Part shown: positions 16,993 through 25,321 of the stretch, piece after piece | Layout of the letters: every line of letters begins with the position of its first letter | How positions within the stretch are numbered: position 1 is the first letter of the stretch | Origin: Flavobacteriaceae bacterium S0862 | Lineage (GTDB): Bacteria > Bacteroidota > Bacteroidia > Flavobacteriales > Flavobacteriaceae | DNA: 64,000 bases | NCBI GenBank assembly: GCA_023015825.1 | Contig: JALKAW010000001.1 | Coordinates: forward strand, 620,001 to 684,000 | Direction of reading: 5' to 3' | Translations under genes and position numbers: made by a program | The notes under the pieces: generated by a model | What the model was told of the DNA's origin: nothing | Seen by the model: the letters and a program-made list of their open reading frames with translations, nothing else | The model's database searches: none

Positions 16993-17568
16993 ATGAAAAA
17001 ATTAATATTAATAATAGCAATTCTAGTAACACCTTTAATGTCTTTTGCACAAGGAGGGTTGTTCGACAAGTATGAAGACATGGATGGTGTTGGATCTGGA
17101 GTAGTAAACAGTAAAATGTTTCAAATGATTTCAAGTATCGAAATCGATATGGACGATCCAGAAGCAGCAGCTATGTTCGAAATGATTAAAAAAATTAAAA
17201 GCTTAAAGTTTTTAACAACAGGAGATAAGTCAATATCTACTCAAATGGCAGCTGATGTAAATAAGTATGTCGGTAGCTCAAAGTTAGAAGAGTTAATGAG
17301 TTTTAAAGATGGTAATCAAACTGTAAAATTTTATGTAAGAGAAGGTGCTAATTCTAATGAAGTTAAGGAACTATTAATGTTTGTAAACGGATTAAAAGAA
17401 TTAACTAAAGACTCTGATATATCTATTAATGGTGAAAAACGTGAAATAGAAACAGTAATTGTATCTCTTCTTGGAGACATTAACCTTAAAGAAATTTCAA
17501 AGATTACTAAATCTATGAATATCCCAGGAGGGGAGCATTTAAAGAAAGCAGGCGACAAGAAAAACTAA
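16993..17568 (+). CDS. DUF4252 secreted protein
   Basis: 191 residues with a cleavable signal peptide (about 1-19, MSFAQ cleavage). The mature part begins FDKYEDMDGVGSGVVNSKMF, then has KFLTTGDKSISTQMA and VKFYVREGANSNEVKELLMF, the typical order of DUF4252. The family is small, periplasmic and common in Bacteroidota next to ECF sigma factors; its biochemical function is unknown. It lies 23 bases after the anti-sigma gene and 31 bases before a second DUF4252 gene, in the same operon. Confidence 0.85.
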   Translation: MKKLILIIAILVTPLMSFAQGGLFDKYEDMDGVGSGVVNSKMFQMISSIEIDMDDPEAAAMFEMIKKIKSLKFLTTGDKSISTQMAADVNKYVGSSKLEELMSFKDGNQTVKFYVREGANSNEVKELLMFVNGLKELTKDSDISINGEKREIETVIVSLLGDINLKEISKITKSMNIPGGEHLKKAGDKKN

Positions 17569-17599
17569 GATATATATTATAAAAAGAAGAATTATCATC

Positions 17600-18196
17600 A
17601 TGAATACATCAATCAAAAACATTGTAGCGTCACTTCTTATAGCTGCAGCTTTAACAAGCTGTGGCTATGGAGGAGAGACCTTGCAAGGATATTATGTTGT
17701 AAATCAGGAAGCACCAAATTTTATTTCGGTAGATATCCCTGTGAGTTTTGTTAGCATTGAAAAAGCAAAACTTACAGATGTACAACGAGAAGCATACGAG
17801 TCTATAGATAAACTCAATATGCTAGGATATAGTAAAAGTGATGATAATATTGAAGAATATAAAGCAGAGTTAGCTAAAGTGCAAACCATACTTAAAGATG
17901 AGCGCTATCAAGAATTATTTAGAGGAGGTAACTCTACTGATGGGAAAATAATTGTAAAATATATTGGTACAGATACTGCAATAGATGAACTGATTATTTT
18001 TGGCGCTATGAGTGATACAGGTTTTGGTATCATTAGGGTATTGGGAGATAATATGGAGCCAGCTAAAATAATGAAGCTTGGTGAAGTAGTAGATCAATTA
18101 TCTTCTGAGGAAAATTCAGTTGAAGATTTTATGCAATTCTTTAGACCAGATAGCTCTGTAAGTGATATTGATGATTTCTCGGAAGTAGTCGATTAA
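17600..18196 (+). CDS. DUF4252 lipoprotein
   Basis: 198 residues. The lipobox LTSC (Cys21) follows a short hydrophobic signal, so this copy is lipid-anchored while its upstream paralogue is soluble. The family traits are the NFISVDIPVSFVSIEKAK start, a helical middle (DKLNMLGYSKSDDNIEEYKA) and a strand-rich end (IIVKYIGTDTAIDELIIFGA). Both DUF4252 genes end the ECF operon, which closes with a terminator at 18245. They may be the envelope components made under control of this sigma factor. Confidence 0.82.
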   Translation: MNTSIKNIVASLLIAAALTSCGYGGETLQGYYVVNQEAPNFISVDIPVSFVSIEKAKLTDVQREAYESIDKLNMLGYSKSDDNIEEYKAELAKVQTILKDERYQELFRGGNSTDGKIIVKYIGTDTAIDELIIFGAMSDTGFGIIRVLGDNMEPAKIMKLGEVVDQLSSEENSVEDFMQFFRPDSSVSDIDDFSEVVD

Positions 18197-18244
18197 TCAG
18201 CTAAAAATTACTATCAATCAAAAAGTGATAAAATGTTAATGTTT

Positions 18245-18274
18245 AAAACCTGTCTATTTGGGCAGGTTTTTTTA
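18245..18274. terminator. terminator at end of ECF operon
   Basis: Stem AAAACCTGTC/GGCAGGTTTT (one T-G pair), 6-base loop and a T-run. The minus-strand small gene ends at 18272, so it may serve both directions. Confidence 0.8.
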
Positions 18275-18442
18275 TGATTTGTCGTCTCTAGATTTTATAA
18301 TTATAATATTAACAACTATACCAATAAAGCCTAGAAAAAGTAACATCATTACGATAAAATTATCAAGCCACTCTAAAAGTCCTGCTATAAAAAAGAAGAC
18401 TACTAAAAGTCCAGATGCTAATAATATTATGTTACTTCTCAT
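18272..18442 (-). CDS. small two-helix membrane protein
   Basis: A 56-residue frame with two hydrophobic helices (about 4-22, ILLASGLLVVFFIAGLL, and 29-48, IVMMLLFLGFIGIVVNIIII) around a short polar loop (EWLDNF), ending in the charged tail KSRDDKS. The ATG directly follows the purB stop (one base apart), so it is probably translated from the purB transcript. No family is recognised. Codon use and topology look genuine. Confidence 0.65.
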   Translation of the reverse strand: MRSNIILLASGLLVVFFFIAGLLEWLDNFIVMMLLFLGFIGIVVNIIIIKSRDDKS

Positions 18443-19786
18443 TTAAATACCAGTATAATTACTTGGTGTAATAGCTTTAAGCTCATTTTTAATGTCATTA
18501 CTTACCTCTAAGGTATCAATAAAATTAGCAATAGATTGCTGTGTAATAGCTTCATTGGTTCTAGTTAAGCCTTTAAGGGCTTCATAAGGGTTTGGATAAC
18601 CTTCGCGTCTTAAAATAGTTTGAATTGCTTCTGCAGCAACAGCCCAATTATTTTCTAAATCTTCAGCAAATTTTGGTTCGTTTAATAATAATTTATTTAA
18701 TCCTTTTAAAGTAGATTTAAAACCAATAAGCGTATGTCCAAAAGGCACTCCTACATTCCTTAAAACTGTACTGTCTGTAAGATCACGTTGTAATCTTGAT
18801 ATTGGTAATTTAGCCGCCAGATGCTCAAAAACAGCATTGGCAATACCAAGATTCCCTTCGCTATTTTCAAAGTCAATAGGGTTTACTTTATGTGGCATTG
18901 CACTACTACCCACTTCACCTTTCTTTATTTTTTGTTTAAAATAATCCATCGATACGTAGGTCCAAATGTCTCTATCTAAATCTATTAAAATAGTATTGAT
19001 TCGTTTTAAGCAATCAAACAACGCAGCCATGTGGTCGTAATGTTCAATTTGAGTAGTTGGAAAGGAGTGATACAACCCTAATTTTTCTTGTACAAATTTC
19101 CCTCCAAATTCTTTCCAATCAATGTTCGGATAGGCTACATGATGTGCATTAAAATTCCCAGTAGCACCACCAAACTTAGCAGCACTTGGTATGTTGTTCA
19201 ATAAATTAAATTGTTCTTTTAATCGTACTACAAATACTTCAATTTCTTTTCCTAAACGAGTAGGAGATGCTGGTTGACCATGTGTTCTTGCAAGCATTGG
19301 TATGTCTTTCCATTCTGTAGCAAGTGCTTCCAATTTGTTTAAAACGGTAAAATATTCAGGAACGTACACATCGTTCATCGCATCTTTAATACTTAATGGA
19401 ACTGCTGTGTTGTTAATATCTTGTGAGGTTAAGCCAAAATGAATAAATTCCTTATACTTAGTTAAGTTTAGCTTGTCAAATTTTTCCTTAATGAAATACT
19501 CAACGGCTTTAACATCATGATTTGTTACTTTTTCAATGTCTTTAATGGTCGAAGCATTTTCAGATGAAAAATTTCTATAAATATTTCGTAATTCATCAAA
19601 CAGACTGTTGTCAAAATCTTTTAGTTGAGGTAGAGGAATTTCACAAAGTGCAATAAAGTATTCAATTTCTACTTGAACGCGATATTTTATTAGAGCTTCT
19701 TCTGAAAAATATGGTGCTAAGGACTCTGTTTTGCTTCTATAACGACCATCTATTGGAGAAATGGCATTGAGTATTGATAAAGACAT
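18443..19786 (-). CDS. purB: adenylosuccinate lyase
   Basis: 447 residues from the ATG at 19786 (MSLSILNAISPIDGRY, the usual start). A longer frame to 19840 would run over the promoter element at 19813-19820 and is less likely. The fumarase/aspartase-superfamily signature SSAMPHKVNPIDFENSEG is present, as are TSQDINNTA and THGQPASPT. PurB catalyses two beta-eliminations: SAICAR to AICAR in the purine pathway, and adenylosuccinate to AMP. Confidence 0.97.
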   Translation of the reverse strand: MSLSILNAISPIDGRYRSKTESLAPYFSEEALIKYRVQVEIEYFIALCEIPLPQLKDFDNSLFDELRNIYRNFSSENASTIKDIEKVTNHDVKAVEYFIKEKFDKLNLTKYKEFIHFGLTSQDINNTAVPLSIKDAMNDVYVPEYFTVLNKLEALATEWKDIPMLARTHGQPASPTRLGKEIEVFVVRLKEQFNLLNNIPSAAKFGGATGNFNAHHVAYPNIDWKEFGGKFVQEKLGLYHSFPTTQIEHYDHMAALFDCLKRINTILIDLDRDIWTYVSMDYFKQKIKKGEVGSSAMPHKVNPIDFENSEGNLGIANAVFEHLAAKLPISRLQRDLTDSTVLRNVGVPFGHTLIGFKSTLKGLNKLLLNEPKFAEDLENNWAVAAEAIQTILRREGYPNPYEALKGLTRTNEAITQQSIANFIDTLEVSNDIKNELKAITPSNYTGI

Positions 19787-19812
19787 ATCTTTTGTGTTGA
19801 TTTTTGAAGTTG

Positions 19813-19840
19813 CAAAGATAATTCTTTTAAAAAGAAGCAA
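19813..19840 (-). promoter_or_regulatory. promoter of purB
   Basis: On the minus strand TATCTTTG (19813-19820) matches TAnnTTTG, with TTG at 19838-19840 after a 17-base spacer. It ends 27 bases before the purB ATG. Confidence 0.6.
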
Positions 19841-19874
19841 GAAGCTTATGTCTTGAAGTTTTTAACTAAAACAG

Positions 19875-20438
19875 TTACTTTTTCAACTTTTTAAGCAAAT
19901 GTCTTGCACGAGCTTTAAATGCAGCAGTGCCTGAATTAAAATCACGCTCTAAAATCATAGCTAGTTCTGGGTGAATCCAATCGTATTCTTTTCCTAGTAG
20001 ATGTAGAGAATTCATAGAATACGCTTTTGCGGCTACTTTTTGATTAGTTATCATATAATCAAAACTAAGCTCAATAATTTTTTCTTTGTGTGCAGGTTTT
20101 AAATAATCTTTTGTGTGGTTTATATCTCTATGGTAATAAGCTTCAATAAGATATTCACAAATTTTGGCAATAGGACGTACAGCAGGGTCGAGGTGAACCG
20201 TATGCATTTTTTTGGTAAACTCATCCAAATATGGTAAAATACTATCTAAGTTTTCACGAGCTACAAATTCAAGCAACCATGCTGCTCTACAAGATGTTTT
20301 ATCGTTAACCTGAAATAGAATATCCATTACTTTTGGGATTAAATCCGGATTAGAAATTACAAGTAATGCATACTTTTTTCTGTTTTCCCTTGAATGGTTT
20401 ACATAAGATAACTCCTTGTATAATTCTTCTTTAGTCAA
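19875..20438 (-). CDS. HEAT-repeat-like protein of unknown function
   Basis: 187 residues, soluble, almost wholly helical. The pattern of paired helices, for example CRAAWLLEFVARENLDSIL and KVAAKAYSMNSLHLLGKE, suggests a HEAT/ARM-type solenoid, ending in a basic helix (ARARHLLKKLKK). It precedes purB on the same strand with an about 90-base gap that holds the purB promoter, so the two are separate units or partly read through. No catalytic motif is visible. The function is unknown. Confidence 0.6.
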   Translation of the reverse strand: MTKEELYKELSYVNHSRENRKKYALLVISNPDLIPKVMDILFQVNDKTSCRAAWLLEFVARENLDSILPYLDEFTKKMHTVHLDPAVRPIAKICEYLIEAYYHRDINHTKDYLKPAHKEKIIELSFDYMITNQKVAAKAYSMNSLHLLGKEYDWIHPELAMILERDFNSGTAAFKARARHLLKKLKK

Positions 20439-20480
20439 TGAATATTTTTATTACTTTTATTAACACTAAAATTACTAATT

Positions 20481-20954
20481 ATGAAGATTTTAAAAAAGAT
20501 ATTGTTACTCCTTTTAATTGTATTTCTTATAGCTCAATTTTTTGGTCCAGAAAAAAACGAAGGAGACCTTACTTCCATTGACTATTTCATAGCCGAAACT
20601 AATCCGCCGGAAGATATAAAAGTAATTTTAAAAGAATCCTGTTTTGACTGTCATAGTTCTAACACACGATATCCTTGGTATAATAGCATAACACCTATAA
20701 ATTATTGGATGGCAGAACACGTAAAAAACGGAAAAAAGCATTTTAATGTATCTGACTGGAAAGATGCGTCACTAAAGAAAAGGGACCATAAGTTTGATGA
20801 ACTCATAGAAATGGTTGAAAAGCAAGAAATGCCATTACCTTCTTACACATGGACACACTCTGAAGCAAAACTTACTGACGACCAACGAGCAAGCATTGTC
20901 GCTTGGGGTAAAAAAGTAAGATCTATGTATGCTGAACAAAAAACAACAGAATAA
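20481..20954 (+). CDS. haem-binding (CxxCH) membrane-anchored protein
   Basis: 157 residues. An uncleaved or signal-anchor helix (5-20) is followed by the motif CFDCH (Cys54, Cys57, His58), a covalent c-type haem attachment site. The neighbourhood (ESCFDCHSSNTRYPWYNSI) is the Haem_bd domain, common in Bacteroidota. Distal candidate ligands include the Met in EMPLPSYTWTH. It probably acts in periplasmic electron transfer or haem-based sensing. It is followed three bases later by a glycosyltransferase gene, but no functional link is evident. Confidence 0.85.
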   Translation: MKILKKILLLLLIVFLIAQFFGPEKNEGDLTSIDYFIAETNPPEDIKVILKESCFDCHSSNTRYPWYNSITPINYWMAEHVKNGKKHFNVSDWKDASLKKRDHKFDELIEMVEKQEMPLPSYTWTHSEAKLTDDQRASIVAWGKKVRSMYAEQKTTE

Positions 20955-20957
20955 TAC

Positions 20958-22187
20958 ATGCCAAAACTTTTAATCATTGGCTTTGTGTGGCCAGAACCTA
21001 AGAGTTCTGCAGCTGGATGCCGAATGATGCAGTTAATTAATGTGTTTTTAAGCGAAGGATACGCCATTACATTTGCAAGTCCTTGTGCTAAATCTAACAA
21101 TGCATTTAATCTTGAATCTTTAGGAGTTACACAAATAGAAATAGAACTAAATAATTCAAGTTTTGATGAGTTCGTTTCTAAATTAAACCTAGATATAGTC
21201 TTGTTTGACCGTTTTATGATGGAAGAACAATTCGGTTGGCGAGTCGTAGAGAATTGCCCAGAAGCGATCCGTATTCTAGATACCGAAGATTTACATTGCT
21301 TAAGAAAAGGAAGAGAGCAAGCCTTTAAAGATAAAAAGCCTTTTGATAAAACCTATTTATTTCGAGACGTTGCAAAGCGAGAAATTGCAAGTATTTATAG
21401 ATGCGATTTAAGTTTAATTATTTCAGAAGCTGAAATGTCCATATTGCAAAATGATTTTCGTGTCCACGAAAGTTTATTGCACTACTTACCATTTTTAATG
21501 GATGATGTTTCAGAAAAAAAAAGAAAGGGCTTGCCATCATTTAAAGAGCGTAAAAACTTTGTAACTATTGGTAATGTTTTGCATCCTCCAAATTTAGATT
21601 CTGTTAGGTTTTTAAAAGAAAACATTTGGTCAAAAATTAAACTGCAATTAAAAGATGCAGAGCTTCATATTTATGGAGCTTACGCTAATGAGAAGGTTAA
21701 GCAATATGAAGATAAAAAAAATGGTTTTATCATTAAGGGTTTTGCAGATGATGTAAATGAGGTAATGGCTAATGCTAGAGTGTGTTTATCTCCTTTACGT
21801 TTTGGTGCAGGCTTAAAAGGCAAGTTTTTTGACGCTATTAATAATGGGACACCATTTATTACAACATCAATTGGCGCTGAAGGAATTGTTAACTCAGTCG
21901 ACGATTGCGACTTTGTGGTTGACGCTGTAGATGATATTGTTAAACAAGCTGTGACTTTATATCAAAATGAAGATGTTTGGTCTCAACAACAAGCATTCGG
22001 TTTTAATCTATTACAAAAAAAGTTTAATAAGAAATTTCATGTAAGACGTTTTTTAAATAGGCTAGAGAAAGCTTTTACTCACAAAGATATCAATCGTTTA
22101 AATAATTTTACAGGAGCAATGCTCAATTTTCATACCATGCAGAGTACAAAATATATGTCGCGCTGGATAGAGGAGAAGAATAAATAA
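20958..22187 (+). CDS. glycosyltransferase (GT-B, GT4-like)
   Basis: 409 residues. There is no classical Walker-like motif. The N-terminal half begins with a Rossmann strand (KLLIIGFVWPEPKSSAAGC) and the C-terminal half has the GT4-type donor site, FVTIGNVLHPPNLDSVRFLKEN near 197-220 and VCLSPLRFGAGLKGKFFDAINNG near 277-299. This is the pattern of Glyco_trans_1_4-type enzymes that add a sugar to a cell-surface or lipid acceptor. Donor and acceptor cannot be read from the sequence. It may be cotranscribed with the haem-binding gene and the following cupin lipoprotein. Confidence 0.85.
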   Translation: MPKLLIIGFVWPEPKSSAAGCRMMQLINVFLSEGYAITFASPCAKSNNAFNLESLGVTQIEIELNNSSFDEFVSKLNLDIVLFDRFMMEEQFGWRVVENCPEAIRILDTEDLHCLRKGREQAFKDKKPFDKTYLFRDVAKREIASIYRCDLSLIISEAEMSILQNDFRVHESLLHYLPFLMDDVSEKKRKGLPSFKERKNFVTIGNVLHPPNLDSVRFLKENIWSKIKLQLKDAELHIYGAYANEKVKQYEDKKNGFIIKGFADDVNEVMANARVCLSPLRFGAGLKGKFFDAINNGTPFITTSIGAEGIVNSVDDCDFVVDAVDDIVKQAVTLYQNEDVWSQQQAFGFNLLQKKFNKKFHVRRFLNRLEKAFTHKDINRLNNFTGAMLNFHTMQSTKYMSRWIEEKNK

Positions 22188-22195
22188 AATATCTT

Positions 22196-22564
22196 ATGAG
22201 GAATTTAATTAATGTAGTGTTTATATTTTTACTTGTGGTTTCTTGTAAGCAGGAACAAACCTTACCAGATCCCTACGATGCTGGATGGCAAGGCGAAAAG
22301 GTATGCGAAGTACTTGAAGATAATGATGAGTTACGTGTGTTAAAATGCACATTTCCTGCTGGAGTAGGTCATGAAAAACATTATCACGAACCACATTTTG
22401 GTTATGCGCTTGTTGGTGGAACATTTAAAATGAATGACGATAAAGGAATAAGAGAAGTGAGTTTTCCAACTGGATATTCTTGGAGTAAAGATGAAGTCTC
22501 TGAACATCAAGTACTAAATGTAGGAGATAGTACTTCGGTGTTTTTAATTATTGAGTATAAATAA
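22196..22564 (+). CDS. cupin-domain lipoprotein
   Basis: 122 residues. The lipobox VVSC (Cys17) follows a short signal. The rest is a single small cupin barrel. GHEKHYHEPHFGYALVGG (about 57-74) matches the first cupin motif, with two or three His that can bind a metal. The second motif is weak (SEHQVLNVG). A metal-dependent activity or a binding role is possible; the substrate is unknown. It lies 8 bases after the glycosyltransferase gene. Confidence 0.75.
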   Translation: MRNLINVVFIFLLVVSCKQEQTLPDPYDAGWQGEKVCEVLEDNDELRVLKCTFPAGVGHEKHYHEPHFGYALVGGTFKMNDDKGIREVSFPTGYSWSKDEVSEHQVLNVGDSTSVFLIIEYK

Positions 22565-22592
22565 GGTGGGTTTTTTAATGTTACATTTATAA

Positions 22593-23195
22593 CTACTTTA
22601 CATTCTCAAGTACAGCTAATAATAGCTCGGTAGAGATGCGTTGTTTGTAATTAGGTGATATGTACTCAAATAAAATCTCCCCCTTGGTGTTTAAAACTAA
22701 AACGGTTGGTACAGGCAATACGCTAGTTGTTTTACCAGTGGTTTTTTTAGAGATATAATTAGTGGTTTTCTCGTTAGGTGTAAACCCAATCCCTATGTTT
22801 TTAATAAAACTACCATCTACATCCGAATACAATTTATAGCTCGTTTTGTTTTTCTCTACTGAAGGTTTCAAATTCTGGTAATCGTCTGGGCTTACTGCAA
22901 TGATTTGATAGCCTAATTCTAGTATTTCTTTTTCTGTGGCAGCTAAACTTGATAATTGCATGTTGCAATATGGGCACCAACCACCACGGTAAAACACTAA
23001 TACGGTCTTCTTTTTAGCAATCTCTTCATTTAAATTCACACTTTCCCCATTTTTATCAAGTAGCGTAGCCTCTGGCAATGTTTCACCTATAAGCAATGGT
23101 GAAATATCTTCTGCTTTTTCAGGAATTTGAGCATATCCTATGGTGCTTGCAAATAGAAATAATAATAATAGTTGTATCGATTTTACTTTAGTCAT
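22593..23195 (-). CDS. exported peroxiredoxin/thioredoxin-fold protein
   Basis: 200 residues. The signal peptide ends near residue 22 (IGYAQ). The AhpC/TSA-type fold has GGWCPYC (Cys74, Cys77), a thioredoxin-like CxxC in the position of the peroxidatic site, followed by ISPDDYQNLKP-like redoxin features and LPVPTVLVLNTKGEILFEY. It probably reduces peroxides or disulfides in the periplasm. It is convergent with the cupin gene and precedes nothing related. Confidence 0.85.
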   Translation of the reverse strand: MTKVKSIQLLLLFLFASTIGYAQIPEKAEDISPLLIGETLPEATLLDKNGESVNLNEEIAKKKTVLVFYRGGWCPYCNMQLSSLAATEKEILELGYQIIAVSPDDYQNLKPSVEKNKTSYKLYSDVDGSFIKNIGIGFTPNEKTTNYISKKTTGKTTSVLPVPTVLVLNTKGEILFEYISPNYKQRISTELLLAVLENVK

Positions 23196-23234
23196 GATTT
23201 TAGTGTTTGTATATAATTTATTTATTAGACGAAA

Positions 23235-23678
23235 TTAATCTTGTTTCTCTACAAACGTTTTAAAATTTTGTAGCCATTTTTGCACTTTTTTTTTAAGCAT
23301 ACCAGGAAACAATGTTTTCATGATGTTAATTATAAATCCTCTAAATGCTGAATATTCAATGTTCCAATCACATTGTGTAGAATTCTTGTCTAATTCTTGA
23401 AAACTGCATAACATGGTATTGTCTGTATGTTTATGATGGTATTGAGCGGCGAAGGAATCTGGAAGTTTATTAGCAGATATGGTTTCAGTTAATTCCATTT
23501 CACCTTTTCCCAATTTATAATGCATCTTAGAAATAGCACCAGTTTGTCCTTCGTCTCCAGAAATATGGTTTTTTCTTATAAACCCTTCTTGATAGTCTTT
23601 TATAAACTTTGGATTAGAAAAGAACTCTACAACTTGTGCTTTAGGTTTATTAATTGTAACCGAACATGTAAACTTCAT
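23235..23678 (-). CDS. SRPBCC-family (START-like) protein
   Basis: 147 residues with the polyketide-cyclase/START layout: strand FTCSVTINKPKAQVVEFFSNP, a long beta-sheet middle (GEMELTETISANKLPDSFAA), and a C-terminal helix (KVQKWLQNFKTFVEKQ) that closes the ligand pocket. Such proteins bind hydrophobic ligands. No catalytic residue can be inferred. It is a single gene; the upstream region is shared with the divergent membrane/XRE pair. Confidence 0.8.
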   Translation of the reverse strand: MKFTCSVTINKPKAQVVEFFSNPKFIKDYQEGFIRKNHISGDEGQTGAISKMHYKLGKGEMELTETISANKLPDSFAAQYHHKHTDNTMLCSFQELDKNSTQCDWNIEYSAFRGFIINIMKTLFPGMLKKKVQKWLQNFKTFVEKQD

Positions 23679-23728
23679 AGATGATTGTTTTTTGAAAACA
23701 TTACAAGATAACTAATTTTGAAATAATT

Positions 23729-23759
23729 TTGGATATTATTAAAATGTAAAGTATTTTTG
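23729..23759 (+). promoter_or_regulatory. promoter of the membrane-protein/XRE pair
   Basis: TTG at 23729-23731, a 20-base spacer and TATTTTTG at 23752-23759 match the -33/-7 consensus closely. Confidence 0.75.
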
Positions 23760-23807
23760 TCAAATAGATTAATAAATTTTACATATTATAAAAAATACTT
23801 GTCAATT

Positions 23808-24257
23808 ATGAATGCACAAAAAATTATGGATTGCGAACGCAATCGTTTAGAAAAAATCACAAATTTTAGATTACCTCATTATTTTTATAAAATTGGAATA
23901 GTAATAGGAGCCATTACAATTATCATGATGTTCGTAAGAGCCTTTGCAATGGAAGGTGATACAGAATGGTTAAAACTTTTATTACAAAAAACATTTTTAA
24001 TTGGCATGTTGTTAATGTCTATCTCAAGAGATAAAGAGGAAGATGAACTGACTATTAAATTAAGAATGCAGTCGTATGCTTGGGCTTTTATTACTGGTGT
24101 TGTGTATGTCTTAGTGATGCCATATGTAGAATTTGGGGTCTCTAATGTTGTTAATAATGGCGGAGAGACTTATAAAGATTTAGGGGATTTTCAAATTTTA
24201 ATATTTATGCTCATGGTGCAATTAATGTGTTACCATACTTTAAAACGCTATAGATAA
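23808..24257 (+). CDS. four-helix membrane protein paired with XRE regulator
   Basis: 149 residues from ATG 23808; a longer frame opening at 23757 would start inside the promoter. Four hydrophobic helices are visible at about 29-47 (IGIVIGAITIIMMFVRAF), 57-72, 92-110 (AWAFITGVVYVLVMPYV) and 128-143 (LIFMLMVQLMCYH). The loop SRDKEEDELTIKLRMQ is the conserved acidic piece of this kind of protein. Its stop codon shares a base with the start of an XRE-family gene (TAATG), so the pair is translationally coupled. Function unknown. Confidence 0.75.
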   Translation: MNAQKIMDCERNRLEKITNFRLPHYFYKIGIVIGAITIIMMFVRAFAMEGDTEWLKLLLQKTFLIGMLLMSISRDKEEDELTIKLRMQSYAWAFITGVVYVLVMPYVEFGVSNVVNNGGETYKDLGDFQILIFMLMVQLMCYHTLKRYR

Positions 24258-24457
24258 TGGAAAACACAATTAAAGTAGAACGTGCTATCTTGAGTTTAAC
24301 ACAAGACGATTTAGCAAAAAAAATTGGCGTATCACGTCAAACTATAAATTCTATTGAGGCGAATAGATATGTGCCTTCTACAGTTTTGGCATTAAAACTG
24401 TCTCAGCTATTTAATAAGCCAGTCAATGATTTTTTTAAATTGAGTGATGATGATTAA
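24257..24457 (+). CDS. XRE-family helix-turn-helix transcriptional regulator
   Basis: 66 residues forming a single Cro/C1-type domain: LTQDDLAKKIGVSRQTINSI (about 13-32) is the helix-turn-helix, followed by ALKLSQLFNKPVNDFF. It is the short, stand-alone form often coded next to a small membrane protein of unknown function in Bacteroidota and Firmicutes. It is coupled to the preceding gene and probably represses the shared promoter. Confidence 0.92.
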   Translation: MENTIKVERAILSLTQDDLAKKIGVSRQTINSIEANRYVPSTVLALKLSQLFNKPVNDFFKLSDDD

Positions 24458-24608
24458 GGTTTGTGTGTTTTTAATTGTTTACTTGGTTAGTCTCGTGCTT
24501 ATGATGATTTTTTAAGAGAATTCGTTTAATGCGATGATATGCAACGTTTCAATGTTTTATATCAGCCTTTAAACGAAGGTAGCTGTTTTTTCTTACAAAG
24601 TCAAGTGG

Positions 24609-25283
24609 TTAATTTAAATCCTTTATTACCTTATCAACTCCAATAGTCGCCTTTTCAGCGATTACAGTAACTTGAGCATTACTATCCATTGCTGGTTTTA
24701 GGTCGATGTAAAAAATGTTGGTTTTGGGGTTTACATAATGCATCAAACTAGCAGCTGGATATACTTGCATAGAAGTTCCAATAATGATTAAAATATCTGC
24801 GGTTTGACAAATTGTAATAGCTTTTTCAATCATTGGTACAGCTTCTCCAAACCATACTATATGTGGTCGCATTTGGTAACCTTTAACACATAAATCACCC
24901 AATATTAAATCATGGTTCCAGTCTTGAACGTCCATTTCATTATACGTACTACGTGCCTTTAACAATTCACCATGTAAATGCAACACATTAGTACTTCCAG
25001 CGCGTTCATGTAAATCATCAACATTTTGAGTGACGATGGTTACATTATAATTTTTTTCAAGATTCGCTAAAGCTGTATGCGCAGTGTTTGGTTGCACCTC
25101 AAATAATTGTCGACGTCTTTGATTGTAAAAATCTAAAACCAATTCTGGGTTCGCCGCGAAGCCTTGTGGTGATGCCACTTCCATAACATCATGTCCTTCC
25201 CATAAACCATCCGCATCTCTAAAGGTTTTAATACCGCTTTCGGCACTCATTCCAGCACCTGTTAATACCACAATATGTTTCAT
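24609..25283 (-). CDS. cobB: NAD-dependent protein deacylase, sirtuin class III
   Basis: 224 residues. The NAD-binding motif is LTGAGMSAESGIKTFRD (about 7-23), with TQNVDDLH (85-92) and the catalytic His104 in LHLHGE. Tyr53 and Arg56 in FYNQRRR give the YxxR pair that marks desuccinylase/demalonylase-type sirtuins (SIRT5-like), so acyl groups with acid tails are the likely substrate. The zinc-binding cysteines of most sirtuins are absent after His104 (KARSTYNEMD instead of a CxxC), leaving a reduced zinc loop; one Cys remains at LCVKG. Confidence 0.92.
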   Translation of the reverse strand: MKHIVVLTGAGMSAESGIKTFRDADGLWEGHDVMEVASPQGFAANPELVLDFYNQRRRQLFEVQPNTAHTALANLEKNYNVTIVTQNVDDLHERAGSTNVLHLHGELLKARSTYNEMDVQDWNHDLILGDLCVKGYQMRPHIVWFGEAVPMIEKAITICQTADILIIIGTSMQVYPAASLMHYVNPKTNIFYIDLKPAMDSNAQVTVIAEKATIGVDKVIKDLN

Positions 25284-25307
25284 ATGTTACCAAGTTACTA
25301 TTTTATT

Positions 25308-25315
25308 TATATTTG
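25308..25315 (+). promoter_or_regulatory. -7 promoter element of the methyltransferase gene
   Basis: TATATTTG, an exact match to TAnnTTTG, ends seven bases before the ATG at 25322. A transcript starting at the usual distance would have almost no leader. The TTG at 25313 lies inside this element. Confidence 0.6.
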
Positions 25316-25321
25316 AAAATA

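Noticed and set aside
24450-24515. A 21-codon hydrophobic frame overlapping the end of the XRE gene.
   Set aside because: Too short to support as a gene and without a visible promoter or family; kept only as a remark in the finding on the pair.
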